From Paenibacillus sp. FSL K6-3182 (GTDB lineage: Bacteria > Bacillota > Bacilli > Paenibacillales > Paenibacillaceae), in assembly GCF_037976325.1 (NCBI RefSeq), contig NZ_CP150265.1, positions 4,149,501 through 4,213,500 on the forward strand: a stretch of DNA of 64,000 nucleotides, given 5' to 3'. The notes beneath the pieces were generated by a model. The model saw only the letters and a program-made list of their open reading frames with translations. It made no database searches and was not told the DNA's origin. Below, piece by piece: positions 26,090 through 35,519 of the stretch. Numbering within the stretch: position 1 is the stretch's first letter; each line of letters starts with the position of its first letter. The translations under genes and the position numbers were made by a program.

Positions 26090-26145
26090 CCTTTATAATC
26101 CCGAATTTGACTTCTACAATCTACATACTAGAGCGCCTATACGAG

Positions 26146-26580
26146 TTAAGTCCGCTTCTTATTTCTGTTTCTAACGAGAAAGATCACCAAAATGGCTAAT
26201 AGAGAAATAATAATCACATTTCTCACTAAACCCGAGTAATCAGTATTCTCTCCTTTGAATTTACCATCCCTGTTTGCTTTTATAAACTTCCCATCTTTAT
26301 GTTGAACTGCGATCGCTTCATCTGTACTAATACCTTTAATTGAATAATATTTAGTCCCCTTCTTATATGAGTTAGAGTAATTGCCAGTATAGGTTTCCAT
26401 ATCTGAATATACAGTGACATGCCCAATCTTTTTATGTATCTCTGTTACATACTCATCACTTATTACATAAACATAACCATGCCAAACAACAAATTCATTT
26501 GCCCATGAAGTTGCTGATAAATTGCCTGGAAATAATAATGAAGTGATCAAAATAAAGAAAATTAAATGCTTTCTCCTCAT
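26146..26580 (-). CDS. Exported/membrane protein of unknown function
   Basis: 144 aa with a signal peptide (about 1-24, ending near ATSWA), an extracellular domain of about 85 residues rich in Tyr, Thr and Lys (VWHGYVYVISDEYVTEI; MDETYTG-like loop), and a C-terminal membrane helix (about 117-136) followed by RNRNKKRT, so it is a type I membrane protein with a positively charged cytosolic tail. Not recognised. It is the second of two adjacent minus-strand genes for small membrane proteins. Confidence 0.6.
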   Translation of the reverse strand: MRRKHLIFFILITSLLFPGNLSATSWANEFVVWHGYVYVISDEYVTEIHKKIGHVTVYSDMETYTGNYSNSYKKGTKYYSIKGISTDEAIAVQHKDGKFIKANRDGKFKGENTDYSGLVRNVIIISLLAILVIFLVRNRNKKRT

Positions 26581-26631
26581 ACAATACCTCCCTTTTTAAA
26601 AATCAATCGTTTCAAACTGCTGACTTTAATT

Positions 26632-26970
26632 TCACGGCTGTCCTCCAAAAAGAGCAGCAATTAAGTATCCAATAAACATAAAAATAAAAACACTGATGGT
26701 CATTAGTACATTGGTGATCATTCCCCATTTACTTCTTCCAAGAAGCCCAAATAAAAATCCTAAAGGATTTATTAGAAAGGTGAGCAACCACAATTTATAC
26801 ATATGCTCAAATAAAATATCAGTCAACCAAGCTGACAGTCCTAAGAGTACACAGATAAATGATAAGACAATCCAATTTTTCTTTTTGATAATCGCTCCCT
26901 CCAATACTCCTATTACGAATAAATTGACAACAAAGTTGTTTTGTACCATATTATACCTTATGTTAGACAA
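26632..26970 (-). CDS. Small integral membrane protein
   Basis: 112 aa with three to four hydrophobic segments (about 11-27, 33-52, 58-77, 84-108). Unknown function. The TTG at 26970 is preferred because AGGAGGAAGTAA directly precedes it; an ATG eight codons downstream lacks such a site. The 51-bp gap to the following exported-protein gene suggests co-transcription. Confidence 0.55.
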   Translation of the reverse strand: MSNIRYNMVQNNFVVNLFVIGVLEGAIIKKKNWIVLSFICVLLGLSAWLTDILFEHMYKLWLLTFLINPLGFLFGLLGRSKWGMITNVLMTISVFIFMFIGYLIAALFGGQP

Positions 26971-27012
26971 TTACTTCCTCCTATTTCTAAATCCCGTTGA
27001 AACATGAAAAAA

Positions 27013-27038
27013 AGCGTAAGCACATTCGTGCCTACGCT
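27013..27038 (-). terminator. Terminator of the DUF1801 gene
   Basis: AGCGTA-A-GCAC pairs with GTGC-C-TACGCT around a four-base loop; on the minus strand it is followed by T7. Confidence 0.75.
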
Positions 27039-27166
27039 ATTGCTCATGTCATTTATTTTAGTTTATTAAACACTGGTTTTCCAATTAGTAAATATATTTC
27101 ACTTCAGTTTTGTTAGCCCTGAATATCCCGAGTGCGAATAAGCTAATTTTCATGTTATGTTTTATA

Positions 27167-27535
27167 CTAGCGCCAAAAAGTCGAACAGTCTGCCTTATCC
27201 AAAATATTAAACTCGATTATTTTCTCAAGTAATAAGAAATCGACCGGACTAGCCCACGGGATACGTATCAACTCCTTGGTGTTGTCATAACCTGATTGCA
27301 CAATCTCCTCAGAAAAATGATTAATGCCTGCTTTTTCAGGGGCAACAGCCATATGTTGTTTGGCTACGCTAAAGCCAATAATAAATGTGTCGTGATCGGT
27401 AAACATAGGCTGCTTCCAGGCGATTTTTGGCTTTAAATTTGGAAATTTCTTAGTTACCCAAGTTAATACTTCTTCCGTTCGACTCCGATGTTGTGGATTT
27501 ACGATAGTTGCTAAATATTCTTCAAAAACTTCCAT
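27167..27535 (-). CDS. DUF1801/YdhG-family protein
   Basis: 122-aa protein of the YdhG/YdeI-like DUF1801 family, cytosolic. Typical are [31 protein letters not shown] (seen here in consecutive parts near residues 37-67) and [20 protein letters not shown] at the end. Bacillus relatives have been named intracellular iron chaperones (frataxin-like), but the biochemical role is not settled. GGAGGGCACAAC precedes the ATG. Confidence 0.8.
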   Translation of the reverse strand: MEVFEEYLATIVNPQHRSRTEEVLTWVTKKFPNLKPKIAWKQPMFTDHDTFIIGFSVAKQHMAVAPEKAGINHFSEEIVQSGYDNTKELIRIPWASPVDFLLLEKIIEFNILDKADCSTFWR

Positions 27536-27560
27536 GTTGTGCCCTCCTAAAAATAATAAG

Positions 27561-27650
27561 TTATCTTTCAGAGAAGTCTTTCAATCCCATTAATCGATAA
27601 AACTCCTCATTGAACCACTCAGACTTGTTGAACAAGAAACAGTCTATCTC
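27561..27650 (-). pseudogene. Possible gene remnant
   Basis: A 29-codon stretch between two stops reads as natural-looking protein (core [20 protein letters not shown]) and ends just before the ribosome site of the DUF1801 gene, as a real preceding gene would. No start codon with a ribosome site exists and the frame is closed upstream. It may be the decayed C-terminus of a lost gene. Confidence 0.25.
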
Positions 27651-28023
27651 TTACATTCTGTTCCTTGATACGGTCGATTTCTTTCCCTTTACTTAGAAAA
27701 ATGGCCAGTTGCTTTTAGATTCCATAATGATTAATTAATTGATTTTATTATGTTTATTCTTCTACAATTGTATATATATAATCGGAAAATATTTTTCTGA
27801 GGTCTTTATTTCGTATATTTTCCATACTTGAAATATTCGCGAAGAAGTTAAACTATCCTGCACATTCGTTTTATGCAGTCTTCAGAACTCCATTACCGGG
27901 CTTTGTCCAACTGTAGGGTTTAAAGCAATCGGATATTATCATAATTCTGTCATGTTCTCTCTATAAATGCTTAAAGAGGATGCAATTTTGCATCCTCCCT
28001 GTTGACCTTCAATATTTTAAACC
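27651..28023. other. Intergenic, no gene seen
   Basis: A+T-rich stretch without a supported gene, hairpin or clear promoter, following the possible remnant at 27561-27650. Confidence 0.4.
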
Positions 28024-28323
28024 TTATTTCTCAAGAAAACCTGTAGAAGGGTTCGTTATGAAGAAACCTTCTTCCGGCACATAAAAATATTGAATCCAAA
28101 CCCCATCTAATAGCGGTTCACGTTTATCTAATACAATTTCAATGTCTTTGTCTGTTTTTACAATTTCATCATGTTCAGTAGGTGTATCCAGCTTTATATC
28201 ATAATGACCATGATCTCCATGATTCTGAGTTATAAAAACACGAATCATCTTCCCCTCCGATTCATTACTGCTCAACATCTTTTTTAAAACGGTTGCTGCA
28301 TTTCGATTAATTTTGCATTTCAT
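28024..28323 (-). CDS. HesB/IscA-like protein
   Basis: 99-aa protein of the HesB-like (iron-sulfur biosynthesis domain) group of Bacillales. It opens with MKCKINRNAATVLKKML, a common start of this subgroup, and contains MIRVFITQNHGDHGHYDIKLD and a C-terminal GFFITNPSTGFLEK. The three cysteines of true A-type scaffolds are not present at the usual places (only C3), so cluster assembly is unlikely to be its role. Single gene. Confidence 0.7.
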   Translation of the reverse strand: MKCKINRNAATVLKKMLSSNESEGKMIRVFITQNHGDHGHYDIKLDTPTEHDEIVKTDKDIEIVLDKREPLLDGVWIQYFYVPEEGFFITNPSTGFLEK

Positions 28324-28410
28324 GCTTTATGTCCTCTATTCTTTTTTGACTTACTGTAATAATATTAGTTACAGAATGGGATGTCAAGTTTTGAGTAAGT
28401 GAAAATAAAA

Positions 28411-28448
28411 AGAGAGCAATGCCATCATTACAAATGGGATTGCTCTCT
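28411..28448. terminator. Terminator of the iol operon
   Basis: AGAGAGCAATGCCAT (28411-28425) pairs with ATGGGATTGCTCTCT (28434-28448) with one mismatch, flanked by A and T tracts; it lies 34 bp after iolB. Confidence 0.8.
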
Positions 28449-28482
28449 TTCTATTGTAGCGTTTTAATCCTCGTTATATATC

Positions 28483-29295
28483 TTATCGTGGCTTCGGCAT
28501 TAGCCAAGCGTGATCCGGATCGTTATAAAACTTCCAAATACGAACTGGCCCCGCCATTACGTTCAAATAATATACATCATAACCTGGAGGAGCAGATACA
28601 GGATGGTAGCCCTTAGGTACAAGCACAACTTCACCGTGGCCTACAGTCAACGTCTCGTCCAGTGAACGGTCATCGGTATAGACACGCTGTACTGCAAATC
28701 CTTGCTCTGGCTGCACTTGATAATAATAGGTTTCTTCCAGAAGTGATTCCTCAGGCAAAAAATCACGGTCATGCTTATGCGGAGGAAAACTGGACCAATG
28801 ACCGGCAGGCGTAAACACTTCTACGACGAGCAGACTGTCCGCATCTGCGGTTTCTGGCAAAATATTATGAACGAGCCGCTGCGTACTGCCCTCGCCACGA
28901 TTTTCAACCCCAACATGACCAGGTTCGATCAATCTTGCTGCGTGCGTACCGCTGCCTGGAGCCCAGCATACAGCAATTTGCAGGTCTGTTAATGCGGTAA
29001 TCATGAACTTATCTTCAGATGGAACATACACGGAATAAGGAGGAATTTTCTCAAAAACATTCATCCGGCGGCCGATGCTCTTCCATTCTGACTTCACTGT
29101 GGCAACGTCAGCCTTTCCACTAAGCAGAACAACGCAAGCTTCCCGCTCCTCTGTCAGACGGCTAAGTGATTGTCCGGCTTCTAGCGTAAATACTTCAAAA
29201 CCAACATATTCCCAACCTGCAGATTCTGGAGTAATCCGAAGCGTATTACCTTCCTGATCCGGAGTTTGGTTCGGTTTTACAATCAGTTCACACAT
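28483..29295 (-). CDS. iolB: 5-deoxy-glucuronate isomerase
   Basis: Converts 5-deoxy-D-glucuronate to 5-dehydro-2-deoxy-D-gluconate in myo-inositol breakdown. The 270-aa bicupin has the family pattern: GWEYVGFEVFTLEAG in the N-terminal cupin and, in the C-terminal cupin, the metal-binding SSFPPHKHDRD and later VPKGYHPVSAPPGYDVYYLN ending with WLMPKPR-type tail. ATG 29295 has GGGAGG nine bases upstream. Last gene of the iol operon, about 90 bp after iolA. Confidence 0.95.
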   Translation of the reverse strand: MCELIVKPNQTPDQEGNTLRITPESAGWEYVGFEVFTLEAGQSLSRLTEEREACVVLLSGKADVATVKSEWKSIGRRMNVFEKIPPYSVYVPSEDKFMITALTDLQIAVCWAPGSGTHAARLIEPGHVGVENRGEGSTQRLVHNILPETADADSLLVVEVFTPAGHWSSFPPHKHDRDFLPEESLLEETYYYQVQPEQGFAVQRVYTDDRSLDETLTVGHGEVVLVPKGYHPVSAPPGYDVYYLNVMAGPVRIWKFYNDPDHAWLMPKPR

Positions 29296-29387
29296 TTTCA
29301 AATGCCTCCCTTCGGGTATTTTGATCCATTGCCCAAACATTTTAACAGGAGGGTCAGAATCAACCGATCCTCCTGCTAACGAGCCGC

Positions 29388-30851
29388 TTACCAGCGGGAA
29401 GTGACCATTTTCTTCCTCGTAAAAAACTCAACACCGTCTGAACCGTTAGCATGCAAGTCACCGTAGAATGATTTCTTCCAGCCAGAGAAAGGGAAAAATG
29501 CCATTGGGGCAGGTACGCCCAAATTCACACCCAGCATACCAGCGTCGATCGTTTCACGGAATTGACGAACATGACTGCCATTTTGAGTGAAAATGCACGC
29601 TCCGTTTGCTAGTTCTGAACGATTGGCAAGTTCAATCGCCTCTTCCAGCGTATCCACGCGGACAATCGACAGCACGGGAGCAAATATTTCGTCCTTCCAA
29701 ATTTTCATCTCACTCGTCACATGATCAAAAATTGTTGGGCCGACGAAATACCCTTCGCCATTTGATGCCGCATCCGTACGTCCATCACGGAGCAGTACCG
29801 CACCCTCTTCTGTACCTGTCGCAATATAGCCCAGCGTACGTTCCTTGTGCGGACCGCGGATAACCGGCCCTAGAAAAACGTTTTTATCTATGCCATTACC
29901 AATGATTAGCTTATCAGCAGCCGCGACCAATTTATCAATCAATGTTTCGGACGTTTTCCCAACGGAAACGACGACAGCGCATGCCATGCAGCGCTCGCCC
30001 GCAGAGCCAAATGCTGCGTTGATGATTTGAGTCACCGCTCCGTCCATGTCGGCATCCGGCATGACAATGGTATGGTTCTTGGCGCCGGCAAGCGCCTGAA
30101 CCCGTTTCCCTTGCGCTGTTGCGCTCTTATACACATATTCCGCGACAGGCTGGGAGCCAACAAACGAAATCGCAATGACGTCCGGGTGCTCAATCAGACC
30201 ATTTACGACATCGTGTGATCCATGTACAAGATTCAGCACGCCATCCGGCAAACCCGCTTCCTTAAACAGATCCACCAGACGATTCGCAAGCAGCGGCGTC
30301 CGCTCGGAGGGCTTCAGGACAAACGTATTGCCGCAAGCAATTGCAAGAGGGAACATCCAGCAGGGTACCATCATTGGGAAGTTAAACGGTGTAATTCCGC
30401 CCACAACCCCAATCGGATACCGGAACATGCCAGACTCCACATTTGTAGCGATGTCTGGAAGCTGTTTTCCCATCATGAGCGTTGGCGCCCCGGCAGCGAA
30501 TTCAACACATTCAATGCCGCGCATGACTTCCCCGTGAGCATCTTGATAGTTTTTTCCGTTCTCCAAGGTAATGATCTGCGCAAGCTCTTCCCAATGTTCA
30601 ACTAGCAGCTGTTGGTATTTGAAAAGAATTCGAGCACGGCGCGGTACCGGCGTTTTACTCCATGTTTTAAACGCTTCTTTCGCATTTCTGACAGCTTGAT
30701 CAACTTCATCCTTAGACGACAGTGGAACGTAAGCCAAAATTTCTTCGGTTGCTGGATTGAATACGGGTTCCGTCTTGCCTGAAGTCGAGGCGATCCATTC
30801 GCCTCCAATAAAATTCGATAAAGGTATAAGTGCTTGCATTTGGGTCATCAT
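29388..30851 (-). CDS. iolA: Methylmalonate-semialdehyde dehydrogenase (acylating)
   Basis: CoA-dependent aldehyde dehydrogenase of about 487 aa (MmsA/IolA) that turns malonic semialdehyde, the end of the inositol pathway, into acetyl-CoA and CO2. Visible are the NAD-binding and catalytic segments [32 protein letters not shown] and the catalytic Cys in [14 protein letters not shown]; the family end is [18 protein letters not shown]. The start at 30851 follows GGAGAGGAGAACGACA. The gene lies 18 bp downstream of iolC. Confidence 0.95.
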   Translation of the reverse strand: MMTQMQALIPLSNFIGGEWIASTSGKTEPVFNPATEEILAYVPLSSKDEVDQAVRNAKEAFKTWSKTPVPRRARILFKYQQLLVEHWEELAQIITLENGKNYQDAHGEVMRGIECVEFAAGAPTLMMGKQLPDIATNVESGMFRYPIGVVGGITPFNFPMMVPCWMFPLAIACGNTFVLKPSERTPLLANRLVDLFKEAGLPDGVLNLVHGSHDVVNGLIEHPDVIAISFVGSQPVAEYVYKSATAQGKRVQALAGAKNHTIVMPDADMDGAVTQIINAAFGSAGERCMACAVVVSVGKTSETLIDKLVAAADKLIIGNGIDKNVFLGPVIRGPHKERTLGYIATGTEEGAVLLRDGRTDAASNGEGYFVGPTIFDHVTSEMKIWKDEIFAPVLSIVRVDTLEEAIELANRSELANGACIFTQNGSHVRQFRETIDAGMLGVNLGVPAPMAFFPFSGWKKSFYGDLHANGSDGVEFFTRKKMVTSRW

Positions 30852-30869
30852 TGTCGTTCTCCTCTCCAA

Positions 30870-31865
30870 TTACACTTGTTTGGAAGAAAGCATATATTGT
30901 TCAATCTGCCCCACTGTCGGCATGGCGTCCGAGCAGCTATGACTGGAAATAACAATGGAAGCTGACGCGCTGCCAAATGTCATACTGCGGCTGATATCCC
31001 ATCCTTGCATAAGTCCATAGATGAAACCAGCTGCATACGAGTCGCCGGCTCCGAATGTCTTGATAACTTTAGCCGGGAAAATAGAACCCCTCTGTGAGCT
31101 GCCGTTTTTGCCATAAGCAATCGATCCTTCTTTGCCATGCTTGATGACGACGATTTCAGCGTGGTAACTGAACCATTGCGCCGCAGTTACTTCGTCACTG
31201 CGTTCGGTGTTGCCGTCGAACCGCTCCAGCATATCGAATTCCTCGCGCGTACCAATAATAATATCGCTTTTCTCCGCTGCCAAATGATAATAAATGGCCG
31301 TTTCCTCGGGAGATGCCCACGAATATGGCCGATAATCGATATCGAATATCACCTTCGTTCCGTGTTTACGTGCGTAACGAAGTGCAAGAAGCACCGCCTC
31401 GCGGGATGGACTCTGTGCCAGCGCCGTACCGGATACGAGCAGCACTTTGCTTCGCTTGATCAACGATTCGTCAACTTCTTCAGGCGCAAGCAACAAATCT
31501 GCCACATTGCTGCGGTACATCAGTATGCTGCAATCCTCTGGGCTTTTGATTTCTGTAAAAGCAAGTCCGGTAACCGCTCCGGTCCGATCCGTTGTGACAC
31601 CTGAAGTATCTATGCCGTTATTACGCAGGTATTGATCAATGAATCGGCCCATCTGATCATCAGCAACCTTGCCGATAAACGCTGTTTTCATGCCTAATCG
31701 CGACATACCGATGCAGATGTTGGCGGGTGAACCTCCCACATATTTGGTGAAAGTCATCGTTTCTTCCATAGGACGATTGATTTCATTGGCATTCAAATCA
31801 ATACATAGGCGGCCGATTGCTACAAAATCCAAATCCTTATCGCCCGCAAAAGTAATCGTATCCAT
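30870..31865 (-). CDS. iolC: 5-dehydro-2-deoxygluconokinase
   Basis: PfkB-family kinase, about 331 aa, that phosphorylates 5-dehydro-2-deoxy-D-gluconate. It is very like B. subtilis IolC: GRLCIDLNANEINRPMEETM, YVGGSPANICIGMSRLG, SGTALAQSPSREAVL, FDIDYRPYSWASPEETA and the catalytic FGAGDSYAAGFIYGL. ATGs at 31868 and 31865 are adjacent; the second has better spacing from AGAAGGG. It lies 18 bp after iolD. The aldolase that follows in the pathway (IolJ) is not in this window. Confidence 0.95.
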   Translation of the reverse strand: MDTITFAGDKDLDFVAIGRLCIDLNANEINRPMEETMTFTKYVGGSPANICIGMSRLGMKTAFIGKVADDQMGRFIDQYLRNNGIDTSGVTTDRTGAVTGLAFTEIKSPEDCSILMYRSNVADLLLAPEEVDESLIKRSKVLLVSGTALAQSPSREAVLLALRYARKHGTKVIFDIDYRPYSWASPEETAIYYHLAAEKSDIIIGTREEFDMLERFDGNTERSDEVTAAQWFSYHAEIVVIKHGKEGSIAYGKNGSSQRGSIFPAKVIKTFGAGDSYAAGFIYGLMQGWDISRSMTFGSASASIVISSHSCSDAMPTVGQIEQYMLSSKQV

Positions 31866-31883
31866 CATATCCCTTCTTTCCAA

Positions 31884-33749
31884 TTAATAAGGGCGCGCCG
31901 CACTGATGTTTTGCTGCATCTGCTCATGCGCTTTCCTCACTTTGTCGCTCACAGACACCTCAGGTACGCCGACATTCCACCATGAGTCATAACCATCCGT
32001 ATTCGTTCCCGGAAGCACCTTAATTTCCACCAGCACAGGTCCTTGTTCCGCTTTCGCGTCGTGCAGCGCCTGCTCCAGTTCCTTCGCTGAGGTAGCTTTA
32101 TATGAGGCAGCACCTAAGCCGCGGGCAAGCAAAGAGAAATCAATCGGCATAAACGGTCCATCTAACCTTCCCGTCTCTTTGGATCGGAATCGGAATTCAT
32201 TGCCAAAGCCGTCGCTGCCGTGACCGCGCTGCAAGTTATGAATGCATTGAAACCCGTTGTTATCGAATAGTAAAATGGTCAGCTTCACGCCCTCTTGTAT
32301 TGCCGTAATCAGCTCAGAGTGCAGCATGAGGTAGCTCCCATCACCAACTAACGCATACACTTCACGATCCGGTTCCGCAAGCGCGACGCCAAAAGCACCG
32401 CTTATCTCATACCCCATGCAGGAAAAACCATATTCCAAATGATAAGTGTTCGGTTCAGTTACACGCCAGACACGGTGCAGATCGCCCGGAAGGCTTCCAG
32501 CGGCGCCAACGACAACATCCTTCGATTCGATGAATCCATTAATGATACCGAGTGCTCTAGTCTGGGTTAACCCATCGGGGCTCTCCAAAGCGTAGAGACG
32601 ATCAACTTCACTGTCCCACTCCGCTTTCAACTCATGGATATAACAGTCAGCATAGCTGGATCTGAATCTGCGATTCGTTAATTCCATCTGCAGTGCGACA
32701 ATCGCCAACTTTGCGTCTGCTGTGATCGAATCCGCTTCCATCTTAACCGCATCAAATGAACTAACATTCAAGTTCAGGAATGCGGCATCGGAGTTGCGAA
32801 AAGCGGATTTGGATGCCGTCGTGAAATCAGAAAATCGTGTACCGACTCCGATGATCAAGTCTGCTTCTGCAGCTATCCGATTCGCCGCCAGTGTGCCGGT
32901 TGTACCAACTCCGCCCAGGCCAAGCGGATGATTCCACGGCACCGCGCTTTTGCCCGACTGCGTCTCAGCTATCGGAATGCCGAATGCTTCTGCAAATGCG
33001 AGAAGCTCTTTCGTCGCATCCGCGTAGTGAACGCCTCCCCCTGCGATGATCAAAGGTTTCTTCTTGCGCATCATCAAATCTGCGGCACGTAAAATGGCAT
33101 CCTGCTCCGCTGGACGGCGCTGTAGGAAATGGATACGCTTTTCAAAAAAGCGTACTGGATAATCATAAGCCTCTGTTTGAACGTCCTGCGGCAGCGCTAA
33201 CGTAACCGCTCCGGCGTCAACTGGATCAGTCAGCACACGCATCGCCTGTAGAAGCGACGACATCAGCTGTTCCGGGCGGGCGATGCGATCCCAAAACTTG
33301 CTGACTGCCTTGAACGGATCGTTTGCAGATATGGAGTAGTCACTCGGAACCTCCAATTGCTGCAGTACGGGGTCAGGCTGACGGGAAGCAAAGTTATCGC
33401 CTGGCAGAAGCAGCACAGGTATGCGGTTAACCGTTGCGGTTGCGGCGCCAGTCATCATATTAAGTGCTCCTGGGCCGATTGAAGTCGTACAAGCAAAGAT
33501 CTGACGGCGGTTCTTCTGTTTAGCGTAAGCTGTAGCCGCGTGAACCATACCTTGTTCGTTCTTGCCCTGCACGAACAATAAATCGGTAGTTTCTCGCTCA
33601 AGAGCTTCGCCGATGCCTGTGACGTTACCATGTCCGAAGATGCCCATAACACCACGAACGAACTTTATCTCTTCTCCGTCTACAGACAAATACTGTTGAT
33701 CCAGAAATCGCAGCAAAGCCTGCGCCATAGTCAAGCGAATCGTTTTCAT
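31884..33749 (-). CDS. iolD: 3D-trihydroxycyclohexane-1,2-dione hydrolase
   Basis: Thiamine-diphosphate enzyme of about 621 aa that opens the inositol-derived ring (THcHDO to 5-deoxy-glucuronate). The three ThDP-enzyme parts are seen: N-terminal PYR domain with the catalytic Glu region (IFGHGNVTGIGEALE), a central domain, and the PP domain with the ThDP/Mg motif GDGSYLMLHSELITAIQEGV and LFDNNGFQCIHNLQRGHG, which is a strong IolD signature. The start at 33749 follows GAGG at eight bases. A weak hairpin (33787-33820) lies between it and the preceding epimerase-like gene. Confidence 0.95.
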   Translation of the reverse strand: MKTIRLTMAQALLRFLDQQYLSVDGEEIKFVRGVMGIFGHGNVTGIGEALERETTDLLFVQGKNEQGMVHAATAYAKQKNRRQIFACTTSIGPGALNMMTGAATATVNRIPVLLLPGDNFASRQPDPVLQQLEVPSDYSISANDPFKAVSKFWDRIARPEQLMSSLLQAMRVLTDPVDAGAVTLALPQDVQTEAYDYPVRFFEKRIHFLQRRPAEQDAILRAADLMMRKKKPLIIAGGGVHYADATKELLAFAEAFGIPIAETQSGKSAVPWNHPLGLGGVGTTGTLAANRIAAEADLIIGVGTRFSDFTTASKSAFRNSDAAFLNLNVSSFDAVKMEADSITADAKLAIVALQMELTNRRFRSSYADCYIHELKAEWDSEVDRLYALESPDGLTQTRALGIINGFIESKDVVVGAAGSLPGDLHRVWRVTEPNTYHLEYGFSCMGYEISGAFGVALAEPDREVYALVGDGSYLMLHSELITAIQEGVKLTILLFDNNGFQCIHNLQRGHGSDGFGNEFRFRSKETGRLDGPFMPIDFSLLARGLGAASYKATSAKELEQALHDAKAEQGPVLVEIKVLPGTNTDGYDSWWNVGVPEVSVSDKVRKAHEQMQQNISAARPY

Positions 33750-33786
33750 TAGCAAAACCTCGATTCATTATAGATTGGATAAGGAA

Positions 33787-33820
33787 AAGCCCGCTGTTCC
33801 GGTTATTCAGATGCGGGCTT
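33787..33820 (-). terminator. Weak intra-operon hairpin
   Basis: AAGCCCGC (33787-33794) with GCGGGCTT (33813-33820); on the minus strand only a short T run follows. It may attenuate or process the transcript between the epimerase-like gene and iolD. Confidence 0.4.
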
Positions 33821-33825
33821 CAAGG

Positions 33826-34581
33826 TTAAACGAGCGTTTTTTCCAATTTCAATAAGTATTCCAGGCTAGCAGCCAGACTGTCCAACGGACTTCCTGTGCA
33901 GTAATCCTGCTCTACCGCAAACCACTCAACGCCGCTTCGCAATCCCCATTGCAGGATTGGAGAAAAATCAATAACTCCTGATCCGATTTCAGCAAAAGTT
34001 TGTCTGCTGTCTGCAGTCATATCCTTCAAATGAAGAATCGGCATACGATTCGCATAGTTCTGGATGAAAGACAAAGGATCTTGGCCAGCTTTACGAACCC
34101 AGTACGTATCAATCTCAGCGTAAATGGCCGGATCATCAAGCAAGTACTCCAGTGCAAATTTACCATCTATGGATGTATGAAATTCAAAATCATGATTATG
34201 ATAGCCAACGCGATATTTTGTGCCTTTAACTTTAGCAGCCACTTCAAGCAAGTCTTTCTTCACGCTTGCATACCCTTCTGGATTTTGCAGCCCATCCGGC
34301 AGGGAGTGACAGATAAAGTCTTTCGTATCGAATAAGCGAGCCTCTTCCAGCACAGCATCTAAATCAAACTTCATTCGTTCGAGTCCTACATGCATGCCAG
34401 CGGTACGTAATCCGAGTTCCTTCATCACCGCAGCAATTTCTCGTGCTTCATATCCGTGCAGCCCGTCGATTTGAACGGCCGCCCAGCCCATTTCACTCAA
34501 TTGCTTCAGCACCGCTGGAAAATCCTTCTTTACTTCGTTTCTTAAAGTATAGAGCTGAGCCGCCAATTGGTGTTTGATCAT
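33826..34581 (-). CDS. Sugar phosphate isomerase/epimerase (xylose-isomerase-like barrel)
   Basis: About 251-aa TIM-barrel protein of the AP-endonuclease-2/IolE-IolI superfamily. Metal-ligand positions are recognisable: Glu/His in GYHNHDFEFH, EIDTYWVRKAG, HLKDM and AVEQDYC near the end. It is clearly shorter than IolE (about 298 aa) and lacks its typical start, so it is not confidently inosose dehydratase; IolI-like or inosose epimerase activity is possible. It overlaps the aldo-keto reductase gene by 4 bp (ATGA), with GGAGGAGATTGCGGG as ribosome site. Confidence 0.82.
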   Translation of the reverse strand: MIKHQLAAQLYTLRNEVKKDFPAVLKQLSEMGWAAVQIDGLHGYEAREIAAVMKELGLRTAGMHVGLERMKFDLDAVLEEARLFDTKDFICHSLPDGLQNPEGYASVKKDLLEVAAKVKGTKYRVGYHNHDFEFHTSIDGKFALEYLLDDPAIYAEIDTYWVRKAGQDPLSFIQNYANRMPILHLKDMTADSRQTFAEIGSGVIDFSPILQWGLRSGVEWFAVEQDYCTGSPLDSLAASLEYLLKLEKTLV

Positions 34582-35519
34582 CCCGCAATCTCCTCCTTTT
34601 TCAAATCCAGCCATTCGACTTCCCCAGCAGTTAATGGTAGATTCATAGCCATAACCGAATCATGAAGCTCATCAAGATTTCGAGGTCCGATGATCGCGCA
34701 TGTTGGGAAAGGTTGATGAAGAACATAAGATAAAGAGATTTGAATCGGTGTTACCTGTTTCAGCTCCGCTAGCTTCACCGCTCGTCGGTATCGCTCCCAG
34801 TTTTTGTCGTTGTAATACACTCTCACCATTTCCGAATCAGAGAGATTGTCTGGCGTAAAATGGCCTGAGAAAAATCCGCCTGCCTGCGAAGACCATGACA
34901 ATAGCGGCAGCTGGTTACGCTCATGCCAATTGCAGGTTTCCTCATCAGCAGACACACAGCCCTCCCACCTCGGCTCTTTCGCTTTGGCAAGACTCAGGTT
35001 CGTACTGCTAAACGTAAAACCTACTAGCTGATGCGCCGACGCGTATTCATTCGCTTCCTGTATGCGCTGATGCGACCAATTCGATGCGCCAATCGCACGA
35101 ATCTTCTTCTGCTCAAGCTGCTCATTCAGCTCTTCCATGATCGGCCCAACCTCGACGGTCGGATCATCTCTATGAAGCGCGTATAGATCGATATAATCTG
35201 TTCCCAGCCTCTCCAAGCTTTCGTCCAGATCCTTTCGGATGGCTTGTGGATTCACCCGTGGGCCTGGACTCCCATCATCGTGGTGAGCGCCTTTGTTCAT
35301 AATGACTACTTTTTCCCTAATCTTCTTCTCCGCCAGCCATTGTCCCAAAATCTTCTCTTTCCCTCTGTACTGATGGGCAGTATCAAACATATTGCCGCCT
35401 GCTTCAATGTAAGCATCAAGCATCAACCGTTTTGCATCGTCCAATACTCTCAGGTCTCCCGTTCCCATAATCAACCGGGACATCGGCTTGTTCACACCTT
35501 GCATCTCCATCATTTCCAT
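34578..35519 (-). CDS. Aldo-keto reductase, first gene of the iol operon
   Basis: 313-aa NADPH-dependent oxidoreductase. The AKR tetrad is visible: Asp and Tyr in MFDTAHQYRGKE (about residues 44-55), Lys in VVIMNKGAHH and His in LYALHRDDP; the C-terminal cofactor motif is AIIGPRNLDELHDSV. IolG, the usual inositol 2-dehydrogenase, is absent from this operon, so this enzyme may reduce or oxidise a cyclitol, for example an inosose or another inositol stereoisomer. An AGGAG site precedes the start. The promoter and two operators lie directly upstream. Confidence 0.88.
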   Translation of the reverse strand: MEMMEMQGVNKPMSRLIMGTGDLRVLDDAKRLMLDAYIEAGGNMFDTAHQYRGKEKILGQWLAEKKIREKVVIMNKGAHHDDGSPGPRVNPQAIRKDLDESLERLGTDYIDLYALHRDDPTVEVGPIMEELNEQLEQKKIRAIGASNWSHQRIQEANEYASAHQLVGFTFSSTNLSLAKAKEPRWEGCVSADEETCNWHERNQLPLLSWSSQAGGFFSGHFTPDNLSDSEMVRVYYNDKNWERYRRAVKLAELKQVTPIQISLSYVLHQPFPTCAIIGPRNLDELHDSVMAMNLPLTAGEVEWLDLKKEEIAG

